DNA from: Nymphaea colorata
Lineage: Eukaryota > Streptophyta > Magnoliopsida > Nymphaeales > Nymphaeaceae
Reading direction: 5' to 3'
Length of the DNA: 64,000 nucleotides
Assembly (NCBI RefSeq): GCF_008831285.2
Contig: NC_045143.1
Location: 6,891,503 to 6,955,502, forward strand
Below the pieces are notes generated by a model. It was not told where the DNA came from. It saw nothing but the letters and a program-made list of their open reading frames with translations, and made no database searches. Positions 46,300 through 58,914 of the stretch are shown here, in pieces. Position numbers and translations under genes: made by a program. Within the stretch, counting starts at the first letter, position 1. Each line of letters starts with the position of its first letter.

Positions 46300-49200
46300 G
46301 TTAGTCTTCTTGCCTTACATCCATAGTGAAAACTCCTTGATAGGATTTTTCTTTAATTTTTTCTGCTCATTTTACACCATTATACAATAAAAAGAAACTC
46401 TATTTATTATCCACAACCTTGGTTGAGGAACACCTCCATACTTATTCCTTGATTTAGTGTATGACAGTTTTTTTTGTATAAGAGGTGGACTAACAGTTGC
46501 CAACAATCTCCCCCTCAAGTTGGTGAGCTGACATTGGTCAGTCCCATCTTAGTACTAATCCACTTGTGATGGTTCTTCACCATCGCCTTTGTAAATACAT
46601 CTGCCAGTTGCTCTTGAATGTGAACATGAGGATTGCATATGACTTTGTCCTAAGTCTTATAACAAACAAAATGATAATAAACCTCGATATACTTTGTCTG
46701 TTCATGAAACAAAGGGTTTACACCAATGTAAATCGTTACCATGTTGTCTCAAAAGAGATTTATTGGTTCAATTTTTTCTCCCATGTCTTGAAAAAGTAAC
46801 TTTAACCAAACAAGTTCACTGGCACATGCTGCCATTGCTCTGCCATTACTCTGTATTGTGCCCCACACTAGATCTGGCCACCGCAATCTGTTTTGTGTTT
46901 TACTCTTTTCCCTACAAATGTACAAAATCCAATAAATGATCTTTTATCATTTTGATCACCTACGTAGTCTGCATTTCTATACCCAGTCACATCGGATATT
47001 ATTTCTTTATGTTAGAACTCCTTTACCTAGACATGCCTCTGAGTACTATAAAATATGATGAGTTGCTTCCAAATAGATGATATATGGTCCTGCATATACT
47101 GACTTATCAGGTTGACGACAAAGTGACGTTCAGTCTAGTTACTATTAATTAAATCAATTTTTCAATTAGTCGTTGAATCTTGAATGGGCTCACCATCATC
47201 CTTTCTTAGCTTGCAATTGACTTCAAGTATCATCGATTTACAAAAAAATGTCTCAGCTCCCCCAAGTCTTTGACTTCAAGTTATCATGGAGAATAGATTT
47301 AACTTTCTACATTTGATCTTTGTTATCTATGGTGACAATAATGTCATCTACATACAAGAGCAGAATAGTGGTGTCTTGACTAGTATAGGAAGTAAGCATG
47401 GTTTAGTTGGAGCTTTTCTTGAACGCAATATTGGTGAGAAAACTATTCAATTTAGAGAACCAAGCTTGAGGAGATTGCTAGAGACCAATTTTTCCAACTT
47501 ACAGACAAAGCCTTCCTTATTGTTGATGCCTAGTGGTGGATTCATATATATTTCTCCTAAACTGCCATTCCAGAATGCATTTTTTATGTCCAGATGAAAA
47601 GTGTCCCAGTTTCTATTTGCAGCTATCGACGACCAATTCCATAGAGTTCATTTTGGTCATGGGAGCAAACTTCATTAGTCATTGGTTCCCACATGTCAGA
47701 GCGAACAAGGACAAAGAATACATCACACTAGTGAGCAGTATGATTGGACGGTAACTTAGTAGACTTTGCAAATTCACAAGCATCACATGAGTGAGTAGAG
47801 TAAGAAAGCTTCGGAAACAACATTCAAACAATATTTTGAGAAGTATATCCTAAATAATAGTGCCATAAATCAAACAATCCATGTGAAGAGGAACAACTAA
47901 ATAAAGCAAAGCTCTTATATTCAGGAAAGTGTAATCCATCTTGTTGAATGATTTTACCAATCTCCTTCTTTATTGTTGCATCCTCAAAAACAACATCATA
48001 CGAAGAAAAAATAGTTACACAATTATGTGTTTGTGTCATCTTACTGCAAGAGATTTGTGGAGATTTTAGGAACTTGAATAACTTGTAACTGTTCACCATG
48101 ATTTAGAAATTTCATGTGCCTTTTACCGGTGGCCCAAATGACGAATCCCTTCAGGGTGAAAACAGATTTGATTTCTTCAAAAGTAAAAGATGAAATAGGC
48201 TGGTTGGTCATATGGTCATTGGTACTGGAATCACCAACCAATCAAGAACAAGAGTACTAAAGTTATGGGCAAAGACATCTCTAGATCGACATGTTGATGA
48301 GCAGATTCAACGACTGGTTGAAATTATTAAGTTTGTTTTAGCCATTTGGCTGAATAGCTTTGTCATCGCACCTCTGGTGACAATATGCCAAGTCCCCCTT
48401 TTTGGCTGTTTTGTTGGTGCCTTTGTCTTATTGTGGTTTACTGATGAGGTCCAACAATGGTCACGAGTATGGCCAAGCTTTTGAGAATGGGTGCATTTGG
48501 GGCGGGGCGAGATATAGCGTTAGACTTATCTTGAGACGTAGAAGAGTTACAGTGCACTATGAAGATGGTGCCTTGATGTGGAAAGCAACCTTATGTAGAT
48601 ACTCAGTTGGTGGTGAGATTGCCACAGAGGAAGATGAGATCATAATTTTCTGATGGGCTTCTTCCCATTAAATCATGCCACAGACTGTATTAAACAATGG
48701 GCGAGGCACAATCATGAGAATTTGACTCCAAAATTGTTTGTAATCATGACCTCTTCAAGGCAGTTATTTTGAACCAAAAGATCAATGGATGGTGGCCTGT
48801 ACATGAGTAATTTATCAAACATACCAGCAGAGAGTCGCACATACACATTAAAGGGTTTATCATCACAAGTAAGTTTAGTGATTTCATTTTGAAGATCATA
48901 GACCTTAGCCGCATTACTTTGTTCTACAAAAAGTTGTTTAATTGCCTCTCGTAATTCTTTGATTGTGCCTATAAACATGAAACTTTTATTGATTTGTGGC
49001 TCCATATAGTTAATCAGCGATGGCATGTCCTTATCATTTTCAGACACCCAATTAGCATACGTGGAATCCGTTGATGCAGGTTTAGGTGTTGCATGTATCT
49101 GTGATGTAACCGGCTTTGCCTTTCCCGGTGAGCTTTTGCCCAAGTAGTGCAATCGGTCCCGGTAAAAAGAGTGGTGATGATCTTCAACGGACGATTTTCC

Positions 49201-49575
49201 TGCGCCATAATGATGTTGTTGTTAGATGAAGCAGGTCCATCCATTAAACGCCACAAGTAACTAATCTCAAATGAGGAAAGGAAGTCACACTAAATGTTTG
49301 TGTCTGAAACCATATCATAAAAGAAACAACACGAGATTCCGATTTTAAGCGGTTTGGCTTCATGCCTACATCCACGTTAGAAACTCAAACTTTAAGCAGT
49401 TTGGCTTCATGCCTACATCCATGTTAGAAACTTCAAGGTAGGATTTTTCATTAATTTTTCTACTCATTTTACACCATCATAAACAACAATTGCCAACGGT
49501 TAAGACAAACTCTATCACCCCCAATCTTGGTGAAGAAACTTCCCCCTTTATTCCTGCACTCTATTACATCAGCTC
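46300..49575 (-). mobile_element. Heavily decayed Ty1/copia element
   Basis: Two alignable, divergent terminal segments (about 46300-46505 and 49310-49575; shared words include CTCATTTTACACCAT and TAGGATTTTTC) enclose minus-strand copia remains. A polypurine-like ACTTGAGGGGGAG follows the left LTR (about 46507-46520). RNase H/RT remnants lie at about 46560-47700, a protease/GAG-pre-integrase remnant at 47824-48241, and gag at 48712-49256 (MAQENRPLKIITTLF, INYMEPQINKSFMF). The interior is only about 2.8 kb, so much of integrase is deleted. Plus-strand frames here are shadows. Exact ends and target duplication are not clear. Confidence 0.7.
48712..49211 (-). pseudogene. Gag fragment of the decayed copia element
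   Basis: The start MAQENRPLKIITTLFTG and the later frame with WVSENDKDMPSLINYMEP, EQSNAAKVYDLQNEIT are typical of copia gag; a frameshift near 49130 joins the two frames. It belongs to the element at 46300-49575. Confidence 0.65.
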
Positions 49576-50190
49576 TTTAAATCTTTTTGCTAGTTTGGGG
49601 AGTGGGGAAGAAGTAGACCTTCCCCTTCGATTTGTTTTTGTGGCTAGCAAAAAGAATCTAGGGAGCATAATAGGAAAAGAGGCTAAAAAATTTGTCACAT
49701 ACGGCTGGGTAGCTCAAATAGGGGAAAAGATGTTCCTAAAGTGCAGAAGTTTAGAGAATAGTGTTGTTTCTAGGGAGAAGAATTCTATGGTGACCTCAAA
49801 TGGGGGAAGGGAAAAGGAAGATGTGCGGACTTTGTTTAGGCGTTAGTGCAGGAATAGCAAATGGAGTGTTTGTTAGTCGGAGAGAGAGACAAGGAAGCAA
49901 ACTAAATGAGGCATCCTATAATCTGATAGAAGAGAAACCTGCCTGTCAGCCGATCGGGTCCTCAGTCTGAAACTCCTCTTAAATGAGACTAATCAGCTGG
50001 AATGTGAAGGGTAGAGACCTCACAACGATGACTAATGGTGTCGATAGAATGTGTGGGGCACACTAACTTGCCGTGCTAATCAGTGTGCTTTGTGTAAAAT
50101 GAGAAAGAAAGCCGTATGCATACTCTCTTCAAACGTAAAATCACGATGGGACTCCGGAATTTTGCGGTGAGGAAGTTGGGAGAGAGAATT
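49576..50190 (+). pseudogene. LINE scrap with endonuclease start
   Basis: At 49984 the plus strand reads MRLISWNVKG, the typical first residues of the AP-endonuclease in plant L1-type LINE ORF2, followed by a stop after about 25 codons. The preceding frame (49490-49846) could be ORF1 remnant but shows no motif I recognise. The scrap is cut at 50190 by the copia element. Short evidence, hence moderate confidence. Confidence 0.45.
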
Positions 50191-50407
50191 TGTAGGATGA
50201 CCCGTTAGAATTTTGAAAAAAAAAATCTTTTTTATTAGTCAAGATATTGTTTCAAATTCTGTTGTAACAGAGAATCCGTTGTAACTCCATATCCTTAATT
50301 TCTTGCTACTATGTATATTAAGATAGAAAGTTGTCAATAACAATGTACAAAACATACGATTCTTCCTCTTGAGCCTCTTCTTCTTCTTTCTTACTGTTAA
50401 TTTCACA
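50191..50407 (+). repeat. 5' LTR of the plus-strand copia element
   Basis: TGTAGGATGAC ... ACTGTTAATTTCACA, followed directly by the primer-binding site at 50408-50419. Confidence 0.92.
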
Positions 50408-50516
50408 TGGTATCATAGCACCCTTGTGGGTAAGAGAGTTGGCTTTCTACTCTCTTGTTTCTCTGCTTTGTGCCTTGTTCTTCATTCTGCTGTGCCCTGT
50501 TTTTCATTCTGCTCTC

Positions 50517-53500
50517 ATGGCTACCGCATCGGGCGTTCATAATAATGGTGATGATCAAATTGAAGCCAACACGTCACCCTTTCTCCTGCACCACTCGGAT
50601 AATCATGGTGCTATCCTTGTGACCAGTCCTTTAGTCGGTGACAACTATGCAACATGGCAGAGAGCAATGAAGATGGCCTTAAGTGCAAAGAACAAATTTG
50701 GGTTTGTTGATGGTTCCATTCCCAAACCTCCGCTAAACAGTCCAGACCATAAAGCTTGGATCCGCTGCAATGATCTGGTACATTCATGGCTTCTCAACTC
50801 ACTCTCAAAGGAAATCGCTAACAGCGTTATCTATGCCAATGAGGCTCGTGAGGTATGGAATGACCTACAAGATCAGTTTTTCTTAAGGTAATGCTTCTCG
50901 TATTTACCAATTGAAGAAGATGGTTTCTGATCTACGACAAGAGCAATGCTCCTTACCAAATTATTTTACTCGTCTAAAGACTTTATGGGATGAAATTGCT
51001 TCATATTCTACTGTCCCTACATGCTCTTGTGGTGCTTTTAAAGAGTTCAATTTCTGTCAAGATCGTGAGAAAGTGTATCAATTTTTGATGGGACTCAATG
51101 AATCCATTACCCAATATTAACAAGGTTTACTCCCTTGTGGTGCAAGAGGAAACTCGGCGACTACTAGTTCCACAGCTCTTAAGTTCTGAAAATACTGCGT
51201 TAGCAGTAAACTCGCTACCTTCTTATAACAAAAACTTTCAGCCAAGAGGACAGCAGTACACTAGGAACAGACCACGTCCAAAATGTGACCATTGTGGACA
51301 ACTTGGGCATATCCAAGCACGCTGTTATGCATTACATGGCTACCCGCCTAACCATCCAAAATTTAAAGCTTCACCTGAAATGGCTAAAGGCGGACACACT
51401 CAAAATGGATCCTCGGCAAATGTCACTACTGCTACAACAGTTCTCTCCCAACTGACTGAAGATCAACTCAGCAAATTAACAGCATGGCTTAGTGCTGATG
51501 ATAAACCTGCTGCCGCAAACATCGTAGGTAAGCATACACTCAATTTCTCCAATCATTTACCATGGATTATTGATACCGGAGCATCAGACCACATGACCCC
51601 CCAACTTCATTTGATGTCCAATGTCATTCCTCTACCCAAAGTGCGTCTTATTAATCTTCCAAATGGCCAGCAACTTTCAGCTACTCATACAAGAACCATT
51701 AAACTCCAGCCGAGTCTCATACTTATAGACGTCCATTACATACCAGAATTTAAATACAATCTATTGTCAATTCCTAAACTCACCAAAACCACTGACTATG
51801 CTGTTGTTTTTCTCTCATCTTGCTATCTCTTTCAGGACCATTTGTCGAAGAGGCTGATTGGAGTGGGTAGCTTATGTGGCGGATTGTACCATCTATGATT
51901 ACCAGCCAGTTCTCATGCTCTTTCTATTTCTTCTCTTAATAAATCTCATGTTTGGCATATGAGACTTGGACACCCGTCTTTTGACAAAACTCAATCTTTG
52001 AATTCTGATGTTCTTATTTCCAAGCATGAATTTCTATGTGATTATTGTCATAAAGCTAAGTTCTCCCGCTTGCCCTTTTCTCATAGTAGCAGTAGAGCGA
52101 GTTTCCCATTTGCATTGCTTCACTGCGATATTTGGGGAGGATATGCCACGACCTCACATACTAGAGCACACTACTTCCTCACTATAGTTGATGATTTCTC
52201 TTGTGCAACTTGGGTCTTCTTGATGCGCTTTAAGTCTGAAACCTTTTCTTGTTTCACTCGGTTCCATGCTATGGTAGAAAACCAATTTCATACCAAAATT
52301 AATTGCCTTCGAAGTGATAATGGTTCAGAATTTATCGCAAATAATATGCAAGAATTTCTTTATATACATGGGATAGAACACCAAACTTCATGTCTTGCGA
52401 CACCGCAACAAAATGGAAGAGTTGAAAGAAAACATCGTCACTTACTTGAAGTCGCCCGAGCGCTTCGTTTTCGTGCACACCTACCTATTAAATTTTGGGG
52501 CGAATGCATTTTAACAGCCACATTCTTGATTAATCGTCTCCCATCCCCTATTTTGAATAATAAATCTCCTTTTGAACTCTTGTTTCATAAAAAGCCCATC
52601 TATGAAGATTTGCGTGTTTTTGGATGTCTATGTTATGCTTGAAATATGAGTGCACACCGAGATAAATTTATTACACGTGCATATAGATGCATTTTTGTAG
52701 GATATCCTTCAAATAAAAAAGGATATAAAGTCTACAATCTTGACTCCAAAGAAATTTTTATATCGTGATGTGGTATTTTATGAAGACCGGTTCCCATTCC
52801 AATTTCAAAATGATGATGGTTTGAACTCACCAGCACCACAAGAAGACTATGTGAGTGAAGAAAGCGACTCTCCAATTGTAAGTGCGCATGAGCCAGTTCC
52901 ACCAATGTCGCCACCCATTCCACCTACCCATCTCGTTTCTACTGAACCAGTCAATCATCATACGAAAATCAAGTCGCCCAAGACACCCACCTTCCTATCC
53001 CAATCAGTATGTGTGCTCAAACGTGATGGTATCAGATTCGACGCCTAAGGATCCTCACTCCATGACGCCATCTTCAGGTACACAGTATCCCATTCAGAAT
53101 TATCTTTACCATTCTAAGTTTTCCCCACCACACTTTGCTTTTTTGACCTCTATTTTGAGTGATGCTGAACCTAGCTCGTATGCGGAAGCGGTGCAACATC
53201 AACACTGGTGCCAAGTTATGGCTGACGAGATCCATGCTCTCCAACAAAATACCACTTGGTCTCTTACTACCCTATCTCCAAATAAAAACCCAATTGGATG
53301 TCGTTGGGTATATAAAGTCAAACGGAGGTCTGATGGTACCATCGAACAAAGCCCGACTTGTAGCAAAAGGGTATACTCAAATTGAGGGTGTCGATTTTCA
53401 TGAGACTTTTGCTCCAGTCGCCAAGCTTACTACCATGAGGACTTTACTTGCGGTTGCTGCAACTCGTCAATGGCCCATATATCAAATGGACGTTAGTAAT

Positions 53501-54755
53501 GCATTCATACATGGGGATCTGCACGAAGAAGTTTATATGACCATTCCTCCAGGCCTTCTTCGTGAGGGGGAGTATTCCAGTACTATTGTTTGTCGCCTCC
53601 ATAAGTCCTTATACGGACTTAAACAATCACCACGTAACTGGTTTCACAAGCTCATGACTGCCCTTAAGGATGCTCATTTTATTCAATCCAATGCAGATTA
53701 CACATTATTCACTCGGCACTCTGGAAATCAGTTTATTGCTATCCTAGTGTATGTGTATGATCTTATTATTACAGGAAATGATGAGCATGGTATTTCTTCA
53801 ATCAAGATCTTTTTACACTCCAGATTCCATGTAAAAGATCTAGGAAATCTCAAGTATTTCCTAGGAATTGAGGTTGCACGAGCGCCATCCGGGATATTTT
53901 TAAATCAAAGAAAGTATGCATTGGAGATTCTTTCTGACGCTGGTCTATTAGGAGCAAAACCAGCCGAGTTTTCTATGGATCAAAAACTGAAACTAACTCT
54001 AGATGAAGGTGAACCGATTAAAGATCCAGCTATGTATCGAAGGTTAGTAGGGCGCTTGATCTATTTGACCATTACTCGTCCAGAGATAACATATTCAGTT
54101 CATACGTTAAGTCAATTCATGCAATCACCACAACTTCCACATTATGAAGCAGCTCTTCGCAAACTAAGATACTTAAAATCATCTCCTGAAAAAGGTATCT
54201 TTCTATCATCATCTAGTGAAATGCAGTTAAGAGCGTATTGTGATTCTGATTGGGTGAGCTGTCCTTCAAGTCGGAAATCAGTAAGTGGTTTTGTGGTTTT
54301 TCTTGGCAAAAGTCCAATCTCATGGAAGTCAAAGAAGCAAACTACCGTAGCCAGATCATCCGCAGAAGCGGAATATCGAGCGATGGCTACTGCTGCATGC
54401 AAAATTGTATGGTTGAAAGCACTATTAAAGGATTTGGATGTACACCATCACAAACCAATAAGTCTATATTGTGACAATAAAGCAGCCTTGTATATCTCCA
54501 AACATCCAGTTTTCCATGAACGAACAAAACATATAGAACTGGATTGTCATTTTGTTCGAGAGAAGGTTCAACAAAAAATAATTCAACCTCAGCATGTATC
54601 CACGTCATTGCAGCTGCCTGATATTTTCACAAAACCATTGGGCAGAGATATGTTTCAAAGCTTGAAGGCCAAGTTGGGTGTCACAGATTGCACACTCCAA
54701 CTTGAGGGGGAGTGTAGGATGACTGCCGAAACCGTTAGAATTTTGAAAAAAAAAA
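50517..54755 (+). pseudogene. Copia gag-pol polyprotein with frameshifts and stops
   Basis: Gag starts at the ATG at 50517 (MATASGVHNNG) and breaks at about 50880-50890 (frameshift plus stop where related elements read FSQGNASRIYQ). Further parts: zinc knuckle CDHCGQLGHIQARC (about 51285), protease WIIDTGASDH (about 51570), GAG-pre-integrase RLGHPS (about 51962), integrase 51959-52642 (RSDNGSEF, QQNGRVERKHRH), an in-frame TGA at about 52642, then reverse transcriptase from about 53200 and RNase H to the LEGEC end at about 54715. The catalytic YVDD of the reverse transcriptase reads YVYD (about 53750), so the enzyme would be inactive even with frames restored. Confidence 0.92.
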
Positions 54756-54937
54756 TCTTCTTTATTAGTCAAGATATTGTTTTCAATTCTGTTGTAACAG
54801 AGAATCCGTTGTAACCCCATATCCCTAATTTCTTGCTACTGTGTATATTACAATAGAAAGTTGTCAATAACAATGTACAGAACATACGATTCTTCCTCTT
54901 GAGCCTCTTCTTCTTCTTTCTTACTGTTAATTTCACA
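54713..54937 (+). repeat. 3' LTR of the plus-strand copia element
   Basis: 225 bp, same ends as the 5' LTR; it carries eight bases (around TGCCGAAA) that the 5' LTR lacks. Confidence 0.92.
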
Positions 54938-56259
54938 GAATTGAGTTCATTGCCTGGGGCTAAGTCAATGTTTATCAACAAAGGGTTAAATAGCTCTCGG
55001 AGGACCTGTTTTCTTATAGTGGTATAAAACTGTGGTGGGCTAGAAGTATGATAGTTCATGAACGATTGGACAGCAAGCAGCTTGCAGGTATCAAATGGAT
55101 GACTTGAAGAGAATGGATATCTCGCTTCTATAAAAGGCAGTGGGATGAAACAAGAGAATTTATCAAAATATTGGTTTGGGCAGGGTTGATCAACAGCAAG
55201 GATGTGGACAGCAGGGAAGTGGGCAGTAAAATTCATGTGATTTTAACAAAAGAAAACAGGAAAAAGGTAGATATGGGGGTGTTACTTGAGTTGGGAAGTG
55301 AGGAAATGAATGCAATGGTAGCAGACATAGTGGAGGGTGAATATAGGGCAGAAATGAATATTCTGAGATTGGGATTGAATTGCTTGGGAGAGGGGCAGAA
55401 CTATGACTGTGATATCTAAATGCATGAGGCATAGTTTCGGCAGAAAGAGCAAATGATGGGCGATATAGATTTTGGGTAAAAGGGCCAGTAGAACCAGCTG
55501 GTATGCTAGTTTTTTTTGGTGTCTTGTGCATGGTTACAACCGTTAATGTCAGGTGGCTGCAGTATTGCAGTAGATAGGTCTTCCTGCAGATCCAATGATT
55601 TTTATGGTACTCGTAGTATTTTTGCCTTGCAATATCTATTTCTTACGCTCACAACATTTTTGCCTTCCAAATTAGTATTCATTTGTATGAAATCAAGGAA
55701 AGGCCGCCTAACTCCAGCAAGTTCCTGTTGGAAGTAGTGTAGCTCTGCCCATCTTGATTTTGACAATCTTTGACGCAATTAAAAACACTAATTCATGAAA
55801 TCTAAATTGGGACATGAGACCCTATTGAATGCAAATCATATTTAACTCTCATAACCAGAGATTCGGAGAACATGGTGAGAGAGAACCAGAATGATTAAAG
55901 AAGGCGGTTAAGATTAGCTAGGAGATCGCTGTCAGCATAGGGTGTTTTCCTTCTTACTCATAGCTCACTTAAAAGTCCAAAAGGGCGAATCTGGCAAACC
56001 CATTCTTTCCCGCTCGCCTTCCTTTGCACTGCATGGTTGAGTGGAGCAGGGTAAGTGCCAGGGGGCTGGAGAGGCCATGGCCCCCCTCAAAATTTCAAAG
56101 AAAAAATATTGCTTGTAATTTTAAAAAAATTTCAGTTAGTCTGCATAAGCATTTTAAAAAATTATATTTCAGCTTCAATTTAAATTTTGAAACTTGGCTA
56201 GTTCGGTCTAGAGTAGTACTGCATTGAGATGTCGCTACTATTGTAGGTATTTAAAATAA
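54938..56259. other. Unrecognised sequence right of the copia element
   Basis: It continues the DNA interrupted by the copia element. The plus-strand frame 55171-55419 (82 codons) and overlapping minus-strand frames have no motif I can name; the plus-strand one could be part of a LINE or other old repeat. GGCTGGAGAGGCCATGGCC near 56070 is in a separate AT-rich repeat-like stretch. Confidence 0.4.
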
Positions 56260-57122
56260 TCTACGAAATAGTTGCAGGCAAGAACTTTTTCAGAAGTTCT
56301 AAAACGTCCGACAATAATTACAATTGGAAGGGACAAAATGTGCAAAAAAAGGGAATAAAGGAAAAAGGAAGAGTGTGATTCTCTTAAAGAATTATTTAAG
56401 CAGAGAAAAGATTTAATTTGGAGCTTCTTGCATGGACTAAATCAGAAATTCTCAGACGGCTGGTGCAATTGACCGTTAATTTCTAGAGATTTTACGGTGT
56501 TGAACGACGCAATTTGCATAAAAATTTAACACTATTATTTTAACCTTTCAAAATCTAAGGGGGCTAAGTCTCTCTAGTTCGTGACGTCCTTGAACATCCA
56601 GCAGAGTGCGTGTCTGAATATTGGTAATATCACGTTACGAGACACAAATTAAGTGTTAATTCCACCTTATCTTTCTGCAGACTGTATGGATACGACCAAA
56701 ATCTTCAGAAGTTCCATGATTAAAAAAAAAAAGAAAAAAAGGCAATTCAAGAGGGCCTATGCTCCCTGCCACTGACATCTTAGAACCTTTAACTATCAAC
56801 AATTTCATGATCAGTCGGGGGAAGAGAAGTGATTCATGCATGCACACACTTTTTTCTGAGATAAATAAAACCAATTTATTGATTTTAAGAATCACAACAT
56901 CAACGAAGAATAGGTAATCGAAAGTCATCCATGATCCATCAACTACTAAAGGAGAAACAGAGAAAATAAAGAAACAGACAAAGTTGCTTCCAATAAAACA
57001 ATCAAATGCCATTTTCTCCTGCCTAGAAAACGTGACATGCAACAGAACTCTCGCATTTTCGATCTGCCGTTTAAATCGGCAGTTCCCTTTTCTTTAACTT
57101 GATCAATATACTGATAAGCGCC
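56260..57122. other. 3' flank of receptor copy E
   Basis: The part at 56260-56620 is alignable with 10680-11100 next to copy B (GCAGGCAAGAA, ACAATTGGAA, GAAAAGATT, TTTAACCTTT). A minus-strand AATAAA at 56875-56880 lies about 245 bases past the stop codon of copy E and could be its polyadenylation signal. The kinase exons expected here are missing. Confidence 0.55.
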
Positions 57123-58257
57123 TTAGACGAACATCCAGGACAGTACCAGAACCAGAGCTATGACCATTGAAATCAACGATGCATTAACATTCTTGCCCTC
57201 GTGGCTCTTCTGATCTTGGCTGCATTGATCTTGTAAGCAGATCTGGGAATTGCCATCAATCCTTTTGAAGACGAAAGAGAAAAAAGAAAAGAAAAATTGA
57301 CGAGTTAGTTCATATATCCAGGAACTAAGGCGCAATATTGGTCAAACTACTTGCTCCTTTGAACTGAAGTCGAACCTTAACATTAGTTTCCCGCTCGATA
57401 TCCGTTCACGCAAGCTGTCTGGAATCGGCCCAGAGAGGTTGTTGCTCGATAGGTCTCTGATATTCATGCACCATATATATGTGACATGGAACCCATTTTG
57501 TCTAATATACATCAAGGCCACATGATATTAGCTTAAAAATGTACTCACATATTGACTAAATATGGCATTTCCTGCAAAAATGATGGCACCGAACCATAGA
57601 GATTGTTGGTGGACAAGTTCCTAAATAAAAGAGAAAACAGCGAATGAGATAATTAAAAGGAAAAAAGGTTGAAGCTAAAACATCATATCTCTTGAAAGAC
57701 TTACAATGTTCTAAGTTTGGTCAGATTTAAAATGTGGCCGCTAATCATACCATTCAGCTCACTGTTAGAAAGGTCCTTGCAAATGAAAATTTTGTGAAGC
57801 ACATCAATTAGCAAGGTGTTATCACAAGCCACTCTTTCCCCGAAGTCAGTACGTGAATTCTTACAGGCTCACTATTCGCGGTTCTGCATCACCGTCGCAG
57901 GTCAAGCCATCCCAGGGAGAAGGTAGACACGGATCAGCAATCCAGTTTTTCTGCAGTTGATAGTACTCCTTCAAGGCTGTGATGGCCGTAACTGAAAGGG
58001 GAGCTGAAATTTTGAGGGAGAATTTTTTTCTTTTTTCTGGAAAAGTTAAAGATATAGAACTGAAGAGGAGAGCTATCAGTTGAATTGTCAGCAGATTATC
58101 AATTATAATACATCTCATTATCATGACATATCTCATTCTGTTAGAGAAATATGATTTTTCTCTTCATTTTGTCACGGATAATAGTATACAGTTTACAACT
58201 TGGTAGCCAATAATTGTTTACCTAAAATATAATTGCTGTCTGTTGTATCCATATGGG

Positions 58258-58863
58258 TGTTGGGATAAAAGCGGATAGGACACGAATCTACTAAAATTGA
58301 TTCAACAACAAAATATATCTCAAATCGATCATGCAATGAGCAACGAATCAACGACCAAGCAATCCAAGCAAAGTAATCACAATCCCAAACTGCACAAGAA
58401 GATTTTACGTAAAAAACCCCTCAAAAACAATGAAGGTAAAAACCACGGGATACTACGACCCAAACTCAATCCATTATAATCAATGATATAAGTTATCCCA
58501 CGAAGGGCTACACAAAATCAACCCTCAAACAATAATATCTCATCTAAACTATATGAGAAAACAAGGAAAATATCACCGATGTATTGGGAGAAATCGTGGA
58601 TTGGGAGGAGATGCGTCTGGCTTCCTCCTCAATATCAAAATCTTGTAGCCTTCTCTTCCTTGCCTTCCTCTTCTCCTTCTCTCCTCTTGCTGTGCAGCCA
58701 CACACAAGATCTCCCCTTTCTTTTCCCTCAAAGAAGAAAACCTAGGAGAGAGAGAGACGTGAGAGAGATAGGAGGGCACCATCGGGTGCCTCCCTTTTTC
58801 TTCCACCCGTCACTTAAGTGACGGGCCGGATCGGGTCCTCTTGAGGCTGGACCTGACCCAACA
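58258..58863 (-). repeat. 3' LTR of the copia element in copy E
   Basis: 606 bp. It contains a perfect 20-bp palindrome at 58806-58825 (core CACTTAAGTG), placed close to the start of the LTR in element orientation (U3). Confidence 0.92.
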
Positions 58864-58914
58864 AGCTCACCCTCCAACCTCAAGTGAGGGAACATACCTG
58901 TAAAATGAACAAAA

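Larger units (their letters stand above)
50191..54937 (+). mobile_element. Ty1/copia element with decayed polyprotein
   Basis: Plus-strand element of 4747 bp: LTRs 50191-50407 (217 bp) and 54713-54937 (225 bp), differing by an 8-bp indel and about nine substitutions. The primer-binding site TGGTATCATAGC (one change from the usual) abuts the 5' LTR, and the polypurine tract ACTTGAGGGGGAG precedes the 3' LTR. The target duplication is GAATT (50186-50190 and 54938-54942). LTR divergence makes it older than the element at 28168-33050. Confidence 0.95.

Noticed and set aside
47286-47754. Plus-strand frames in the decayed copia element
   Set aside because: They are antisense to the minus-strand reverse transcriptase remnant, whose motifs are recognisable across frameshifts.
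54769-55236. 155-codon minus-strand frame
   Set aside because: It overlaps the 3' LTR of the plus-strand copia element and unrecognised sequence; no motif, and the boundary crosses a transposon junction.
56656-57042. 128-codon minus-strand frame beyond the stop of copy E, considered as a kinase remnant
   Set aside because: No kinase motif (no HRD, DFG or glycine loop); the region aligns in part with non-coding 3' flank of copy B.
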